Assembly: GCA_005281725.1 (NCBI GenBank)
Contig: SSBO01000014.1
Span: 2,021,292-2,085,291 of the forward strand
Direction: 5' to 3'
DNA length: 64,000 nt
From: Wuchereria bancrofti
Taxonomy: Eukaryota; Nematoda; Chromadorea; Rhabditida; Onchocercidae
Shown here: one piece after another, positions 1-12,642 of the stretch
How positions within the stretch are numbered: the stretch's first letter is position 1
How the letters are laid out: the number at the start of each line of letters is the position of its first letter
Position numbers and translations under genes: made by a program
Notes under the pieces: generated by a model
Told to the model about the DNA's origin: nothing
The model's database searches: none
What the model saw: the letters and a program-made list of their open reading frames with translations, nothing else

Positions 1-344
1 AACTGATTCAATGAAAATGCATAGCTTGAATTATTGAATAAGAAAATTTGAACTGAGCTTAATGTTGAACTTAAATAGAATATTTTTATCTTAAAAAATG
101 GATCATTATCTTACCAACCATTTTATAATTTGATGAAAAATGGTGTGGTTTGAATTTCAGACATAGGCTTCGTTACCTTAAGGACATTTATATAGAGACA
201 GGCAAAAATACAGTTGGGTCAACATTGTGAAGAAACAATGACTTAAAATCGAAACCATCTGTAAATATTGACTTCTAGAGCACTTTTCCTAAAGATTAAG
301 AGACTAATTTGTAATTTCGTTTGTACATTAATTTCATTTTATAG

Positions 345-557
345 ATCAAGTTGAAAGATGATATCGAGTGCAAGAAATATCCTCGGCAAGAGTTGAGTTG
401 TTGTCGATGTGATTACCGTACGTTTGTGATGGTCGAATTTACGCACCACTGGGAACAAATGCACTGTGGTCGGGCTCAGAAGGGTGATCGACGGATTGTC
501 GAGGAACTTCGTATGGATATGGTGCACTCCAGCTGGATTAAAACTGTTGATAATTAG
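345..557 (+). CDS. Terminal exon of an unidentified gene with a C2H2-like zinc finger
   Basis: The exon opens after a TTTTATAG acceptor (AG at 343-344) and reads 70 codons in phase 0 to a TAG at 555-557. It contains C-x2-C (CCRC) followed by x12-H-x4-H, a C2H2-like finger spacing, and then a basic/acidic tail ending IKTVDN. The rest of the gene lies to the left. A possible preceding exon at 161-212 (after TTTCAG, reading HRLRYLKDIYIETGKNT, donor ACA|GTTGGG) would join in phase but is weakly supported. The protein family is not recognised. The zinc finger is inferred from spacing only. Confidence 0.6.
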   Translation: MKLKDDIECKKYPRQELSCCRCDYRTFVMVEFTHHWEQMHCGRAQKGDRRIVEELRMDMVHSSWIKTVDN

Positions 558-797
558 TAGTACTGGTTGAATCGCTTTGAAGTTCTTTCATTTATTGAAT
601 GTGGCAGTCTTTCATTCTGTCTCACTTTATCATCAGAATTTATCATCTGTTTGTTTGATATTGATGGTTGAGATCAGTGCTGAAGTCATTGGACATGTCT
701 GGTCGGACGGACTTTAGCTGGATGATATATTAGGACCTTTTAAGTAGTTCTATAAAATATATTAACAAAAGTTGCAGCATTGTTCCGAAAAAGGAAT

Positions 798-803
798 AAT
801 AAA
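798..803 (+). terminator. Polyadenylation signal AATAAA for the left-end gene
   Basis: A canonical AATAAA lies about 240 bp after the TAG at 557, in line with a short nematode 3' UTR. No competing coding feature lies between them. Confidence 0.45.
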
Positions 804-3800
804 CCGGCAGTGTGAAAAAAAAAACGAATTAGTGAAAAGTTTTTTGTATTCAGGGGAATGATCAGCTGTTTTCAGATATATGTCGAAACTTTGTTCACTC
901 ATTTCTTCTAGTTCCTTTTTCATTATTTCTTTCACTTTCATCTACAATAACTCCTCGCACTATTCTTATAATTTCCGATTCATTCAGAGTTCAAATTTCC
1001 TCCTTATAATATATATCCATTTTATGCTAGAGTGAAGTTATTATTTATGAAAGGGCCTTTACCAGAATAAGTTATCCTTAATAATCATCAGAAAAATATT
1101 TATACTCTCCTTCTTTTCACTTGACGTATGTTCATTAAGCAGAGTTTATAAAGGCGAAGTCCGCATTTCAATCACCTTTGCGGTTGAAACGGGTAACTGT
1201 CTCGCAGACACAACCATGCTAGACATGTATGTTCAAACCAGTTACCTCTACTTTTAGTCGCTACCTCATTACCTTACTCATCTAATTTTTTCCCCCTCTT
1301 TTTTGAAGAAGTGGACTACGTGGGTGAGTTTCACCATGAGAATTTCTTTTCATATATTTCGGTAGTACTGAAGATAGTTCAAATATGAATTGGACCATTT
1401 TTTGGTAATACTCTTCCGGATTTCTATTCTAGTCTACTTTCTGCAGGGTTCATATGATTTCACTCAACTGTACTGGTGACTATTCAATTTTAATTCTAGG
1501 ACTAGTAGTGTTTTTCCTTCTTTGATACTTGGTATTAATTATTATTATTTATTACTATTATTAATTACTTATTATTATTATTATTTTTATCAGTCGTTTT
1601 GTGTTTGTTTGAAGGAGAAAAATTTTCTAAACAGGATTAATGTGTGATAAAACCTCTGTGTGTCTTTCACTCCTACATTGAATCTTTCACTGATTCGTAT
1701 CCATTCACACATCCATTTTTGTTCTTGTTCTTATCGCCATATCATTTCTTATCATACACTCTGGTCAGTTAATCTTCAACCAAATATATTGTTTTACCAC
1801 TTATGCAAGTCATTATTATTGCTGTTACTCATTTTTAAGCTATATAATAACTGTATTTGAATCCAATCAGCACTGATGAAATACAATATTAGTATAATAA
1901 AAAATTGTCCTGCACTGATCTATCCGATCTAAGCAGAAGTTAGCCAAATGACAGGTAAAACTATCCAGGGGTCATCATTCGAGCAACGAGAGTGGACACA
2001 TACTGTGCAGATGAAAATTGGTGGATGTGGCGTCACTGTTTGCAAAACTTGAGAGTACTGGGATTAATCTCCGAGGTATTACGTACGCACCTACCAATGA
2101 TTCCTTACGACCCTCCCAGAACAACTGTAGGAGATCAGAAGTGCTCACTGAGAGTACCCGCAGCGAAGAGAGAAGCCACCCTTGACAGTACCCACGGTGA
2201 ACCCGTCCCGAACGCGCAACTTTCGAGATTCTGTTCAGTTCAGTGAGCATTCCTTACGCTTTCTGTCGTCCACACACCCCTATCTCCCAACTTTTCACAC
2301 TATCGCAACTACAGGCTTGTTGCCACGTGTATCTCGCAATCACGTTCTGTCTCGATGGGGGTGTGGTTAACTACAAGTGTCGGGTTCAGGAGCACGTTGC
2401 GCAGAGAGAAGCAAGACGAAGAGAGGGATGGAGATGTGTGGTTAGCTGGGTTGTGCATGTCTGGTGCACGCTTATGAGTGGGTTGTGCAAGCGTAGGTAA
2501 CGCGTGTGTGTGTACGTGGACATGTGTTGCATGTGCGTGTGACATGAACTGATGTATATATGTGAAGACGCGGTGAGCGGGGGAGTATATGTTGAGGTAT
2601 TTCGTATAGGTGTGATGAAACGGGGGAGGATTAACTGACCTGATCCTCACGGATTCATTACACGTATTTCACATCCTATTACTTATCAATGCTCGTTATA
2701 GCAATATTATGACAAAAGAGTTAGTAGCTACACAGTGTGGAATGTGTCACGCTGTTATATATTATTTAGTCGATGTGAAGTGAATATATTTCAACGTCCA
2801 TCTCTTTGCTATCCAATTTGCTTCCCTCGTCATTTATGGGTTACCTCAGACTGGGACTATTTTTCTGTAAGAGACATCTATTATACACTTACTTTCAAAA
2901 TATGTTTTAAATGATCGCTTCATCACTACTGACATGAAAAATGAATCGAAATAATTTGCGGTGAGGTAAGGCAAAATAGTGAGGAGGTGCAGGAAATAAA
3001 GAGATAGTTTGAAGAAGCAAACTAGCAAGTGCAAACTTATGAATTTTAAAGAACTTCGATCGAAATTACCCTTCTTCGAGCTTTCTTTTTGTTGAAAACT
3101 GGACTTTCATCCATCTTTCTGTTTTTTGAGTTACTTTGTCAAAAAAAAAAGTCAATTCTTTGCCACAAATAGCTGTGTAAGTTGTACTACTTTAATGTCG
3201 TAGGTTTTGTGTTCATCGTCCTTTTCATACACAACACATTATTAGAGTACTTGATGTTGTGTATGACGAAGAAGCTAGAAGCTAAATGCACACACTCAAC
3301 GAGTGTCTTTTCTTTTATGGTGCTTATTGGAGGCGCATTATGTTTGCTTAATGTCTAGGATGCCGGGAAGACAGGATGCAATGTTGTATGGGTAAGATAG
3401 ATGAAAAAATAATTGATTATTTTACAAGGTACTTATAGCCTGTGCTGTATCTTTGGTCATTTCTACTGGCTACTTGATCTACTTCAATACAACGCAAACA
3501 AGGCAGTTCTGCCAATAGCGATACCACCTATCCCATATATCCTTCGTTTGGTGTATTTTTAGGTTGTTTTATTGTTGTCGTATTTCTTCAAAACAATGTG
3601 CTTTGCGTAGAATTCTATATCTTACGTATTCGCAAGCTTTTACGTGTTTTTCATATGTATTTCACTATAGTGTGCAGATTTTCAGGGCTTTCCGTAATCA
3701 ACACTGTGCCAATCGTTTGATGCGCGGAATGATACACGTTGGTTTGCATACTCCTATATGTTTAACATGTGTAAATAACATGGATAGGTACTTATAATAG

Positions 3801-4025
3801 ATACCTGGGTATCTGTTGAAGAAATATTTATAATATTGAGGAAATGTTCAGCATAATATGCGTAAGGGTTTATTATAAGAAACGCGTAAAAGTCAAGCGT
3901 GGCGTCTTTGCTTATATCTCGTGAATATATCGTTGCTGCCATGCTATGAGATAGCGTATTATCATTTTTAGGGTAGGTAGGGTTACTCGTTGCATTTTTC
4001 ATTCTGGCTGCATAATTGTGGCATA
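804..4025. other. Intergenic region, no supported gene
   Basis: The stretch is AT-rich and its longest open frames (at most about 113 codons) overlap one another on both strands in the simple-sequence zone around 1975-2650. It includes a TTA/TTAT-rich run at about 1532-1590 and a GT-rich run at about 2495-2550. An acceptor-like TTTTTAG at 3965-3971, about 55 nt before the car-1 ATG, could be a cis- or spliced-leader acceptor for that gene. I see nothing else. Confidence 0.5.
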
Positions 4026-7000
4026 ATGGCACAACAAACTCCCTACATTGGAAGCAGAATAAGTTTGATTTCTAAACTCGATATACGCTACGAAGGAATA
4101 TTGTACACCGTCGATACCAATGAATCAACTATTGCTCTTGCCAAAGGTTGCTGAATCGAATTCCTACTTATATATATTTAATATTGTTATTTGAGTGTAG
4201 ATGTCTAACTCAGTAACATCAAATCAAATATTAGATTGAGTTATCTGTTTTATGCATTACTGATACCACCGATTAACATTATACATGGATTAATAAAGAT
4301 CATTTTACATTTTGCTTGTTTAGTATAAAAAATTGAACTGGTAGACTAAGAACTACAAATAGAAACCACAGTTTAAGCAGCCAATAAAAGGGGTAATAAT
4401 TCATAATAGCATCATTATCCATTCGACTCAGGAGGTCAGTGACCATTAACACATATGTGAATTAAGTATATCTTACATGAACAGTACTGTCAAGCTTTTG
4501 CCACAGCTATTGCTCAGCGAAACGTCTAAGTTGGAGCAGTTTTTTCAAGTTGTCCATTACTACTTTAGATGTTAAATTAGTTCAAATTGCTGCATTTTTC
4601 TTACACTTTTCTAACGTGATATAGTTCAGTGCGTTCGTTCGGAACGGAAGACAGACCAACACCAAATCCAGTTGCTGCTCGTGATGACATATATGAATAC
4701 ATTATTTTCAAAGCAACAGATATCAAAGATCTAATTGTATGTGAAACGCCAAAACCGGTACCTCAGCTTGCCAGCGGTTTGGCATATGACCCGGCCATAT
4801 TATCGATTTCTTCAGGACGTACCATCCCAATGCATCCCTCAGTTCCAGGTGTACCTATGGGTAGCAACATTATTAGCGCTGGATGTGAGTTCTTTCTCAG
4901 TTTGACCAGCTTGTTTAACTTTAAATTTAGAAATTAAAAGTAGTTGATTATACTCCGATCTTTTTCACACCAAGTTTTATATGAAGTTTGTGAAAAATAT
5001 TTTTCTATAATTTAAAACAATATAAAGATAGTTTTACTATAAGTTAACTCAGATCAAAAATAGGTTATCGAAGATAATATACCACTATACCAAGTTCTGA
5101 CATATTTATTTATTTGTTTACAGCAGCTAATTTGAATGTATTTGAAGCGTCGCGTTCTGGCACACCGAATCGCATTTCTCCAGCTGAAGATCCGGCACAT
5201 TCGCGTGCTCCTGGTGCAGGGCGCAATCAACGTACAGGTTCACTGCCAAGTGCAGTGCAGCCCGCGACAGGTACTAAAAACCGTGGTGGTTTTCAACAAC
5301 AGATACATCAAGGAACACTTAATACCGGACGTCAGTTTACACATAATTGAGGCTTTGTCGCTACAAAGAGGGAGCTTAAGCCGTACTTCCTTTTTTGACG
5401 TGTTCCTCGTTGAATATTTTGTTTTTCCTTTTCCCATTTCGCGGAACAATTTAAGTTCTTTTTAGTTAGTCAGTATAAAGATTTTTTCAGTTTAATTTTT
5501 CTAATTTTCATTTAATCTCTTTTTTAATTAGAAACGAATTGTGATGGCCGAGACTTAGCACCAGCTCATTATATGTGCATTAATTTGCGTAGAAATTATA
5601 AATTATATTGCGTATTTTCTGCTTTCTCTGGAGTGCTAGTATGTCACAGAACGAGTGATGCGATTTGCATCCACTAATTCAGAGTTTTTATGCTGGTTAA
5701 AGCATGCGATGATTGTTTTTTTGGTTCCTTCACTTATAGATGTACCTTGGTCATTTTTACTATATATCTGAAATGCAAACTGCTGTATTTTGCGAGTGAG
5801 CCTAATTCAGGTAGCTGTTGTATTTAATTCCAAAACTCTAAATTATTTCCAATTTTAGGACAGCAGAATTATCCAAATGTTGGTGGGACTTATCAGAGTA
5901 GCTACGGAAGAGGTGGACAGCAGAATAATTATCGTGAGAGTCGTGGAGGTTTCTTCGCTCGTGGAGGTGGTGTAAATTATCAGCGTGGTGGAGGAGGTCA
6001 TCGTGGTGGAGTAGGTGGAAAGCCACAGTCGAAAGAGAAGCTGAAATTTGAAAGTGACTACGACTTTGAAAAGGCCAATGAGCAATTCCAGGAAACACTG
6101 AATCATATCAGTCTCGATCTTAAGAAAGCCAAGCTGGAGGGTTAGTTATTGTGCACTGTATAGTGCTTTCTGCATATTACTAATATGTCTTGTCATTTCA
6201 GTAACGATCAAATTCTTTTATTTGAGGCGAAAATAGGCATTGCTTGATTTCTGCATACCTAATCTTTTTCACTTAGCTCCTGTTTTGCTTTGTATCTTTA
6301 TTTACCATGATGTTTAGAATTGCATTAGATCGCAGCGGGTGAGGATGCAGTAGTATTAAGAGCCCTCCAATAATATTAGACACTACTGAACTGAATAAAT
6401 ATAGGCCAGTTCTAATAATTCTGATGTTGACATTGTTTTTGACGTTCAGTTCTATTACAAATCGAAAGTAACATTGTCCGTATTTAATAGCCGGCGTAAT
6501 TACTGACCCTATACTATTTCTAGCCAGTTCTTATGACTCATGCATTCTTCAGAATCCTTTATTCATGTTGTGTCACAAATATTCATTATTCATTAACAAG
6601 TAATTAATAAGTTTTAAATGGTAACTTGTTTGAGCATATATGGAGAGGCATGGGAATGGTCCATGGTTCATTTTTTGTTTTTTGGATGTTTTTTTTAGAT
6701 GGAAGTAAGAAGTCTGGAACAGGATCTGATGCTGGTTCAGATGTTATCGAAGAAGAAGTCGCTGAAAATGGCCAGGAAGAACAAGAAAAGCGGTACTACG
6801 ACAAAAGTTCATCGTTTTTCGATCGAATTTCATGTGAAGCGCTTGAAAAACAAGAAGGGTATGTTGTGCATTTTTCATTATTCGTATTACCATTTTATCG
6901 TTGTATGAAAACTTTGGGTTTTCTGAGTGTTCTTTCTAATGCATGAGTCTTAATATAGGAAGCCACGTACGGACTGGAGAAAGGAGCGTGAAACAAACCA

Positions 7001-7613
7001 AGAGACATTTGGACATTCCGCGGTGCGCTCGCTTACATATCGCCGTCCTCGAGGATTCATGAGTGGTCGTGGTGGCCGTGGTGGGCACATGAATAGTGGT
7101 TATCGCTACAATTCTGGTAAGCCTTGATAAGTTGTACATATTGTTAGTGCTTAAAGGTAACTTAATATATGATCCCATTTCTTAGTTCTACCAGCTGTGC
7201 TTTTACCATGTTTATTATACATATGGCTCAGGAAAGTGACAAATGGTGATATTTATTTATTGGAATCGTTTTATTTTTCTCAATATCAGTGATTAGGATT
7301 CAATACAGTTTTAGGATTTTTATCCACGTTTCAAAGTAATAAGAGACTTTCTTCTTGAAAAAAGAGAAAAAAAAAAAATTATATGGATGTAGCTGTCATA
7401 CATTTCTTGGTATGACAGATACAAAGTGGAATCCGTAAAAGTCGTTCCAGTTAAGATTTATCAACTAGCTTGGAATTCGACTCCCCGTAATATAAGTTTA
7501 TCTTTCCAGGCTACAACTACGGAAATCAGCAACGAAGCAGTTACGGCAATTTCCACAACAATTACAATCGTCGGAACAATTATCGTAATAGCACCAGCTA
7601 TTCCGGCCAATAA
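4026..7613 (+). CDS. car-1: CAR-1 / LSM14 (Scd6, RAP55) family RNA-binding P-granule and P-body protein
   Basis: Seven exons: 4026-4146, 4630-4884, 5124-5270, 5859-6140, 6699-6858, 6959-7116, 7510-7613 (1227 nt, 408 aa, TAA stop). Exons 1-2 encode the N-terminal LSm14 domain ([17 protein letters not shown]..., then [23 protein letters not shown]). Exon 4 carries RGG-rich sequence and the FDF box ([17 protein letters not shown]). Exons 5-6 carry the FFD motif ([13 protein letters not shown]) and the TFG motif (ETFG). The end is RGG/Tyr/Asn-rich. Family members bind mRNA and DDX6-type helicases in P bodies and germ granules; C. elegans CAR-1 is needed for cytokinesis and oogenesis. The start is the first Met of the LSm domain. 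Exon 3 has a second in-frame donor 60 bp downstream (exon end 5330). Family identity is secure. The AATAAA overlapping the stop (7609-7614) is too close to act; one at 8676-8681 is a possible alternative. Confidence 0.95.
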
Positions 7614-9488
7614 ATAAAGTAGGGTGAAGATGGGATACATCATTTCCTTCATGTTATTAAAAACTGACTGTTTCTCTTTTTTCTTAGTTATGGTTATAAT
7701 TTGTTATAATCTCAGAAGTTTATCTTGGAAGTTCATTTTTTCTTATCATATTGCCGTATTTCATTTCAACTCGGCAAGATTTTTGCAAGTTTCTTTTCCT
7801 TTTCTGAAACTGATATTCTGCATTTGGCTGGAAAGCGAAAAGTAGAAAGGGGTAAGTGTATATGTTTTTTAAATCCTGGAAGGGGTATATGGAAGGTATA
7901 TCTAAGGAGTTGATTCAGTACAAACTTCAAATTTTCGGATTTTCCCAAAGAGGTGAACATTAAATATTGTGCAGAGTTAAGAAGAGATTTATACGACTGC
8001 ATAATTTGAATAAGCTTGAAAAGTATAAATGTTGACTGATGATCTATTTACCACTTTTCAAGCTTATCTAAATTAATTTCGAACTTAGGAATATTCATCT
8101 AATTAGATGTTACTGGTCTGGGAAATAGTGGAGCGCTGTTAGTAATAGTAGAAAGTTATTAATCTGTTAAGCTAGTAATATGAGTTTTTTCTAATAATTT
8201 TAAAAACAGATACTCCCTCGCGAGATTTGTCTTCATCTGCCTTGTTGATACAGTTGTATGCCCTTTTGCTTACGGTACGTAATTGCGTTCATACACGCGC
8301 GATTTGTGTATGGTAGTATTTGTGGAAATGTTTTTAAAAACGATAAGTACTTTTTTGTTTTATGTTTGTTTCCTTGAAGTTTTTTCTGGTGCATAATTTT
8401 ATGAATTTTTGCAAAACAAACGGCCAGCATTTCTTTTACTATTTCTTGGACAACATTGCGCCTGTTTTGATAAGTTGTTATCAGTTCAAATATATGGAAC
8501 ATTTGATTATTTTGCTGTAAGAGATGTAGCTATTTCTCTCAGTTTTGCGTTTAATGGTTCGTTGTAAATTGTCGACTTTCCTGCAATAACGTCCATATGA
8601 ATGCATCATTCGCTGTATGCCATAGAGTGGCACATATAAAGAGGTTTTATTGATATGATATACTTTACTGTAGCTAATAAAAATGTTGTTTACTGTTCAC
8701 TGCTTTAACTTTTAACAAAGTGGCAAAAGAAAAGTTTTGCAGTTTTGTCATCGTCACTGGTAGAAGTAATGGTATGGGGTCGGAGGAGGTGAGAGGCACA
8801 GGTAGTAATGTTTCTCGGTTTAATTTCATCCGCCGTGACATTCAGCTGAACAGTTGAGCAGTCGATGCTCTTTGCATGCTTGCGAGTGCTTGATTGCGCG
8901 AAGCACGCATGTCTGGTAGCGATCTAATCGCATCTCACTGTGATAATCCTTTTTAAAACGCTGGGCGATGCATGCTGCGGTGACTCTGGTGGTGGTGTCG
9001 TCGTCGATACGGTGGCTCACCGATATGGGACGGTGCTGGTGATATGATGATGATGATGATGATAAGGCGACGGGCGTAGACTCATCTGAAGAACACAGTA
9101 CCCTCGATCGGCTCTCAGCGAAAGTCATTCTGTCGAGAAAGATGCTATGCTATGATGAGATCATTTTTTGTTGTATTTGTTTGTTGATCACTTGATGCCC
9201 ACTCTGCCCGCTTTCTACCTGCCCGTTGCTTATAATGTTGTGGAAGGTATCATCGTCATGTGTTGTCTCTTCGTAGTGTCCCCATCAACAGTTCATTTCC
9301 ACAAAATTCCCCGCAATACGCAAATTAATATTAGACTTTTCATAAAAAGCTACATTCTAGCTTGAAACTCGAAATTCGAATTGGATAAGTTATTTGCAAA
9401 TATTTTTTGAAGAGAACAATTGTGATTCGATGACCAAGAATCGATTTTTAAACTTCAACTAAGGCTCTGGAAGCAATCACACTGTGAT
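7614..9488. other. Intergenic region / car-1 3' UTR and innexin upstream region
   Basis: No convincing coding sequence. An AATAAA at 8676-8681 could end a roughly 1-kb car-1 3' UTR. The minus-strand frame at 8826-9128 is Ser/Arg-rich, contains a TCA-repeat tract (about 9047-9063) and resembles nothing I know. About 360 bp of this region precedes the innexin start and probably holds its promoter, but I recognise no motif. Confidence 0.45.
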
Positions 9489-12400
9489 ATGGATAAGCTA
9501 TCGATAGTGATCGAATCGCTGACAAAGCCACGATATGAGGAGGATTCCGTCGACCGGTTGAATTATCACGTCACTACACTTATACTGCTTATTGCCGCAT
9601 TCACGATAATAGCCAAGGTTTCTCGTTGATTAGATCCGTTGCACTGATTCATTTCTCGAAATGACAAATGACGTGGGATAAATGTCCGTCCTTCAATGTG
9701 CGCCCTTTTCCATTAAAGAAGGCGCTTTTCAAAATACTCTCTCTGTGAACAATCTGCGCAACCCATTTCACTCTTCAAAGTGGTTTGGTTGACCTTTCAC
9801 CCCTTCCATCAATTGTTACCCAATTCTCGCTTCTTTCTTCTTCTTCTTCACGATAATTATTTCTCATTTTAGTGAAATATTGTAAGTGAGAAACTCCTTC
9901 GATGATTTATTCTACTATAATGCTTGAATTTAATAATATCTGACCTATCACTGATCAAGTTCATTTGCACTTGCACCACTTTACGTTCTCACGGAAATAA
10001 TTTTCTCTTTGTACAGCAAAACGTCACACTCCCTTTTTACCTTTTCAGATTGGATACTACTGTAGCACCAGTGTTACCCTACCCATTCAACAAGTCATTC
10101 GTCCTGCTTATACCCTCACCCTTCCCAAGGATTTCTCGATCTTTGGTGCTTTATTTTATTACAACTCCACTTAATATTGCTTTCTTTACCATCTCCGAAT
10201 TCACGTATACTTTTGTCAATTATGGTAGTGACAAGTGACACTGTTACTTTTGTCATCATTAATTTAAATATATACTGAAAGGAATGACAAGAGAGAGATG
10301 AATCATTTCTTGTCATCCATGAGTTAGTTCTCTTTCTCAGTAATTCATGTCAGTTAGCTTTAAGGGTAAGTAAAATTCTGTCACGACAGATTCAGAGAGG
10401 GACAGAGAAAGAGGAAGGGAAAAGGGAAGAATCTGCCTGATGTGAAGTAAATATGGCAGAGTAGAATTTCTGGTCTGGTTCATGGATAGATAATATGGCA
10501 GAGTAGAATTTCTGGTCTGGTTCATGGATAGATAATATGGCAGAGTAGAATTTCTGGTCTGGTTCATGGATAGATAATATGGCAGAGTAGAATTTCTGGT
10601 CTGGTTCATGGATAGATAATATGGCAGAGTAGAATTTCTGGTCTGGTTCATGGATAGATAATATGGCAGAGTAGAATTTCTGGTCTGGTTCATGGATTCA
10701 TCGAAGGTTTTGAGCAATCCTGTAAGCAATCCTGTAGTTCAATAAAATACGAGCAGGAATAAAAGACAATATTACATTTAAAATGGATGGAAGCGAATTG
10801 AAGCGATAAAGTTCACTGAATGATTCATTGATCGATGAAAACATCACAGAATTAATTGTGCTGGAAGCTCAGGATTTCCTCCTGCTCAATAGAATGAAGA
10901 AATTCAGTTCTGAATTTGTAGGAGTATGGCGGTGACCCGATTCAGTGTTGGTTGCCTGCCGAATTAGCATCCCAGAAATCATGGGAACAGTATGCGGAGG
11001 ATTACTGCTTCGTGGAGAACACGTACTACATTCCGCTGGAGCAGAACATGCCGCAGAGCGAGAAACACCGCGACGAGAGACTGATCACCTATTATCAAGT
11101 AAGGACAGCTACGCATCCTTTTGTTTTTTGCAGACTGCCGTTCGGTCTGAACCGGTTTGGACGGATAGGTGTGTTAACGTAATGATGGATCTGAATAAGT
11201 CTGGTCTGAGATGCTATGAACTCGTCCGAACTGTTTCAGTGGGTACCGTTTACACTGATACTGCAAGCGATGCTGTTCGTGATACCTCACATCTTCTGGA
11301 GAATGCTCAACTGGACGTCAAGTTCGTTTTGTCAAGTCTCAAGAAATATTTGTAGGTTTATAAGTTAAGTAGTGTGCGTCTTTTAATTTAAGTATTGAAG
11401 GAGCTTGAGGAAATTCCATTATTTCCTTAATCGTCTTCAGTTCTCTTGCAGACGTGCAGACGCGTGCAGTGATATCAATGGCCGACAGCGTGCGTCAAAT
11501 GGGTCCTTGTAGTGATGAAGCACGTGATATTGTGGATGCCATCGCCAGTCACATTTATCACGCTGAGAAATCCACCAAACATTTGCATAAAATATTACAG
11601 AACAGTAATTTGCTTGTCATCTTTACAAGGTACCATAATATAACAACATTGGTCTGGAGTGGCAAATAGTCGTTGAGATTCACTTATCAGGTCGATGCTT
11701 TAATAATAATATCGAGAACGTCTGCTCTTGACGGATTTGCAATGTGTAATAGCGTGACTAGCTATGTAATTGGTAGTGCTGTTTCAGGATTTTTACCCAA
11801 TCTTATCTCAGTACAGTCTATCTGATAACCAAATTGTTATTCGTAGTAAATGCAACGGTGCAGGTGAGAGTAGATGGATTTTTTTTAATGGCTTTAAAGC
11901 ATATAGCAGTCATCTTGCGAGAAGCAATTGTATTGCATTCTGTAAATTTGTCCATTTTCAGTTTTGGATAGTGTCACTTTATTTGGGCGGTAATGGCTAC
12001 GATTTGACAAGAGCACTACTGAGACAGCAAACCTGGCAAAGTACTGGTCTTTTCCCAAGGGTTACCATGTGCGACTTTAAGGTTCGTTCTGTTCCACAAA
12101 GTAATCAGAAAGAAAGTGTGCCATGAAGGATTGATGTATGTCAACGAAAAGAGAAAGAAATTCAGATCCGTGTCATGGGTAACGTGCACCGCCATACCAT
12201 TCAGTGCGTTCTGATGGCGAATATGTTCAACGAGAAAATATACGTCGCTCTATGGTGGTGGCTTCTGGCGGTAATAACCCTAACAGTTGTCAACTTCTTC
12301 TACTGGATCTACACGCTAAATTCAGTCACTTCAAGCCATCAGTTTCTGATTAGACTCGTCACACTCGGTGTCAGTTTAGTTCCAGTTAGATAGAATTGCA

Positions 12401-12642
12401 CAGGTGCATGTGCATTTGTCATAGCAAACAGCTACTTTAATACTTCCGTTTAAGCTTACCTGATGTCAGCTAATTTTTAGCAACCGCAAAAAGAAGTGGC
12501 AAGTCATTTCATGCAGCTGTTTGCTGAACAGTTCGTCGGCGATACTGTATTGGTATTAAGGCTGGTGGCGCAAAATGCCAGCGAACTGGTTGCAAGTAGC
12601 ATCGCCGCCCGCTTGTTTGACATTTTTGTTAAGAAAAGGTAA
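9489..12642 (+). CDS. Innexin (invertebrate gap-junction channel protein)
   Basis: Eight exons: 9489-9617, 10922-11098, 11240-11321, 11452-11629, 11788-11863, 11962-12081, 12166-12369, 12481-12642 (1128 nt, 375 aa, TAA stop). Exon 1 encodes the cytoplasmic N-terminus, the SVDRLNYHVTT motif and TM1 (LILLIAAFTIIAK). Exon 2 gives the first extracellular loop with both conserved Cys (PIQCW and DYCFVENTY). The hallmark YYQ|WVPF straddles the exon 2/3 border and starts TM2. Exon 5 holds TM3 (TVYLITKLLFVVNATVQ). Exons 6-7 give loop 2 (FPRVTMCDF, TIQCVLMANMFNEKIY) and TM4. The last exon supplies the cytoplasmic tail (TVLVLRLVAQNASELV). The product should form hexa/octameric hemichannels linking cells. 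Length is usual for the family. The paralogue cannot be assigned, so no symbol is given. The weakest border is the exon 7 donor (GGT|GTCAGT). Confidence 0.93.
10453..10697. repeat. 42-bp minisatellite, about 5.8 copies, in innexin intron 1
   Basis: Near-identical 42-bp units begin at 10453, 10495, 10537, 10579, 10621 and 10663 (consensus start ATGGCAGAGTAGAATTTCTG), the last one cut short at about 10697. The units abut with no spacers. As 42 is a multiple of three, the minus strand stays open through the array and reads a 14-residue repeat (MNQTRNSTLPYYLS). It lies wholly inside the 1304-bp first intron of the innexin. Confidence 0.95.

Noticed and set aside
1975..2650. Cluster of overlapping frames on both strands
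   Set aside because: Mutually overlapping frames in GC-richer and GT-repeat sequence; no frame dominates and no domain is seen.
8826..9128. 100-codon minus-strand frame, Ser-rich
   Set aside because: Built partly from a TCA-repeat tract, no family resemblance and no splice partners.
10453..10697. CRISPR-like array
   Set aside because: The 42-bp units are directly adjacent with no unique spacers, inside a eukaryotic intron.
10945..11355. 136-codon plus-strand frame in the innexin
   Set aside because: It reads out of frame through two innexin exons and an intron; the true frame gives PIQCW and YYQWVPF across the splice site.
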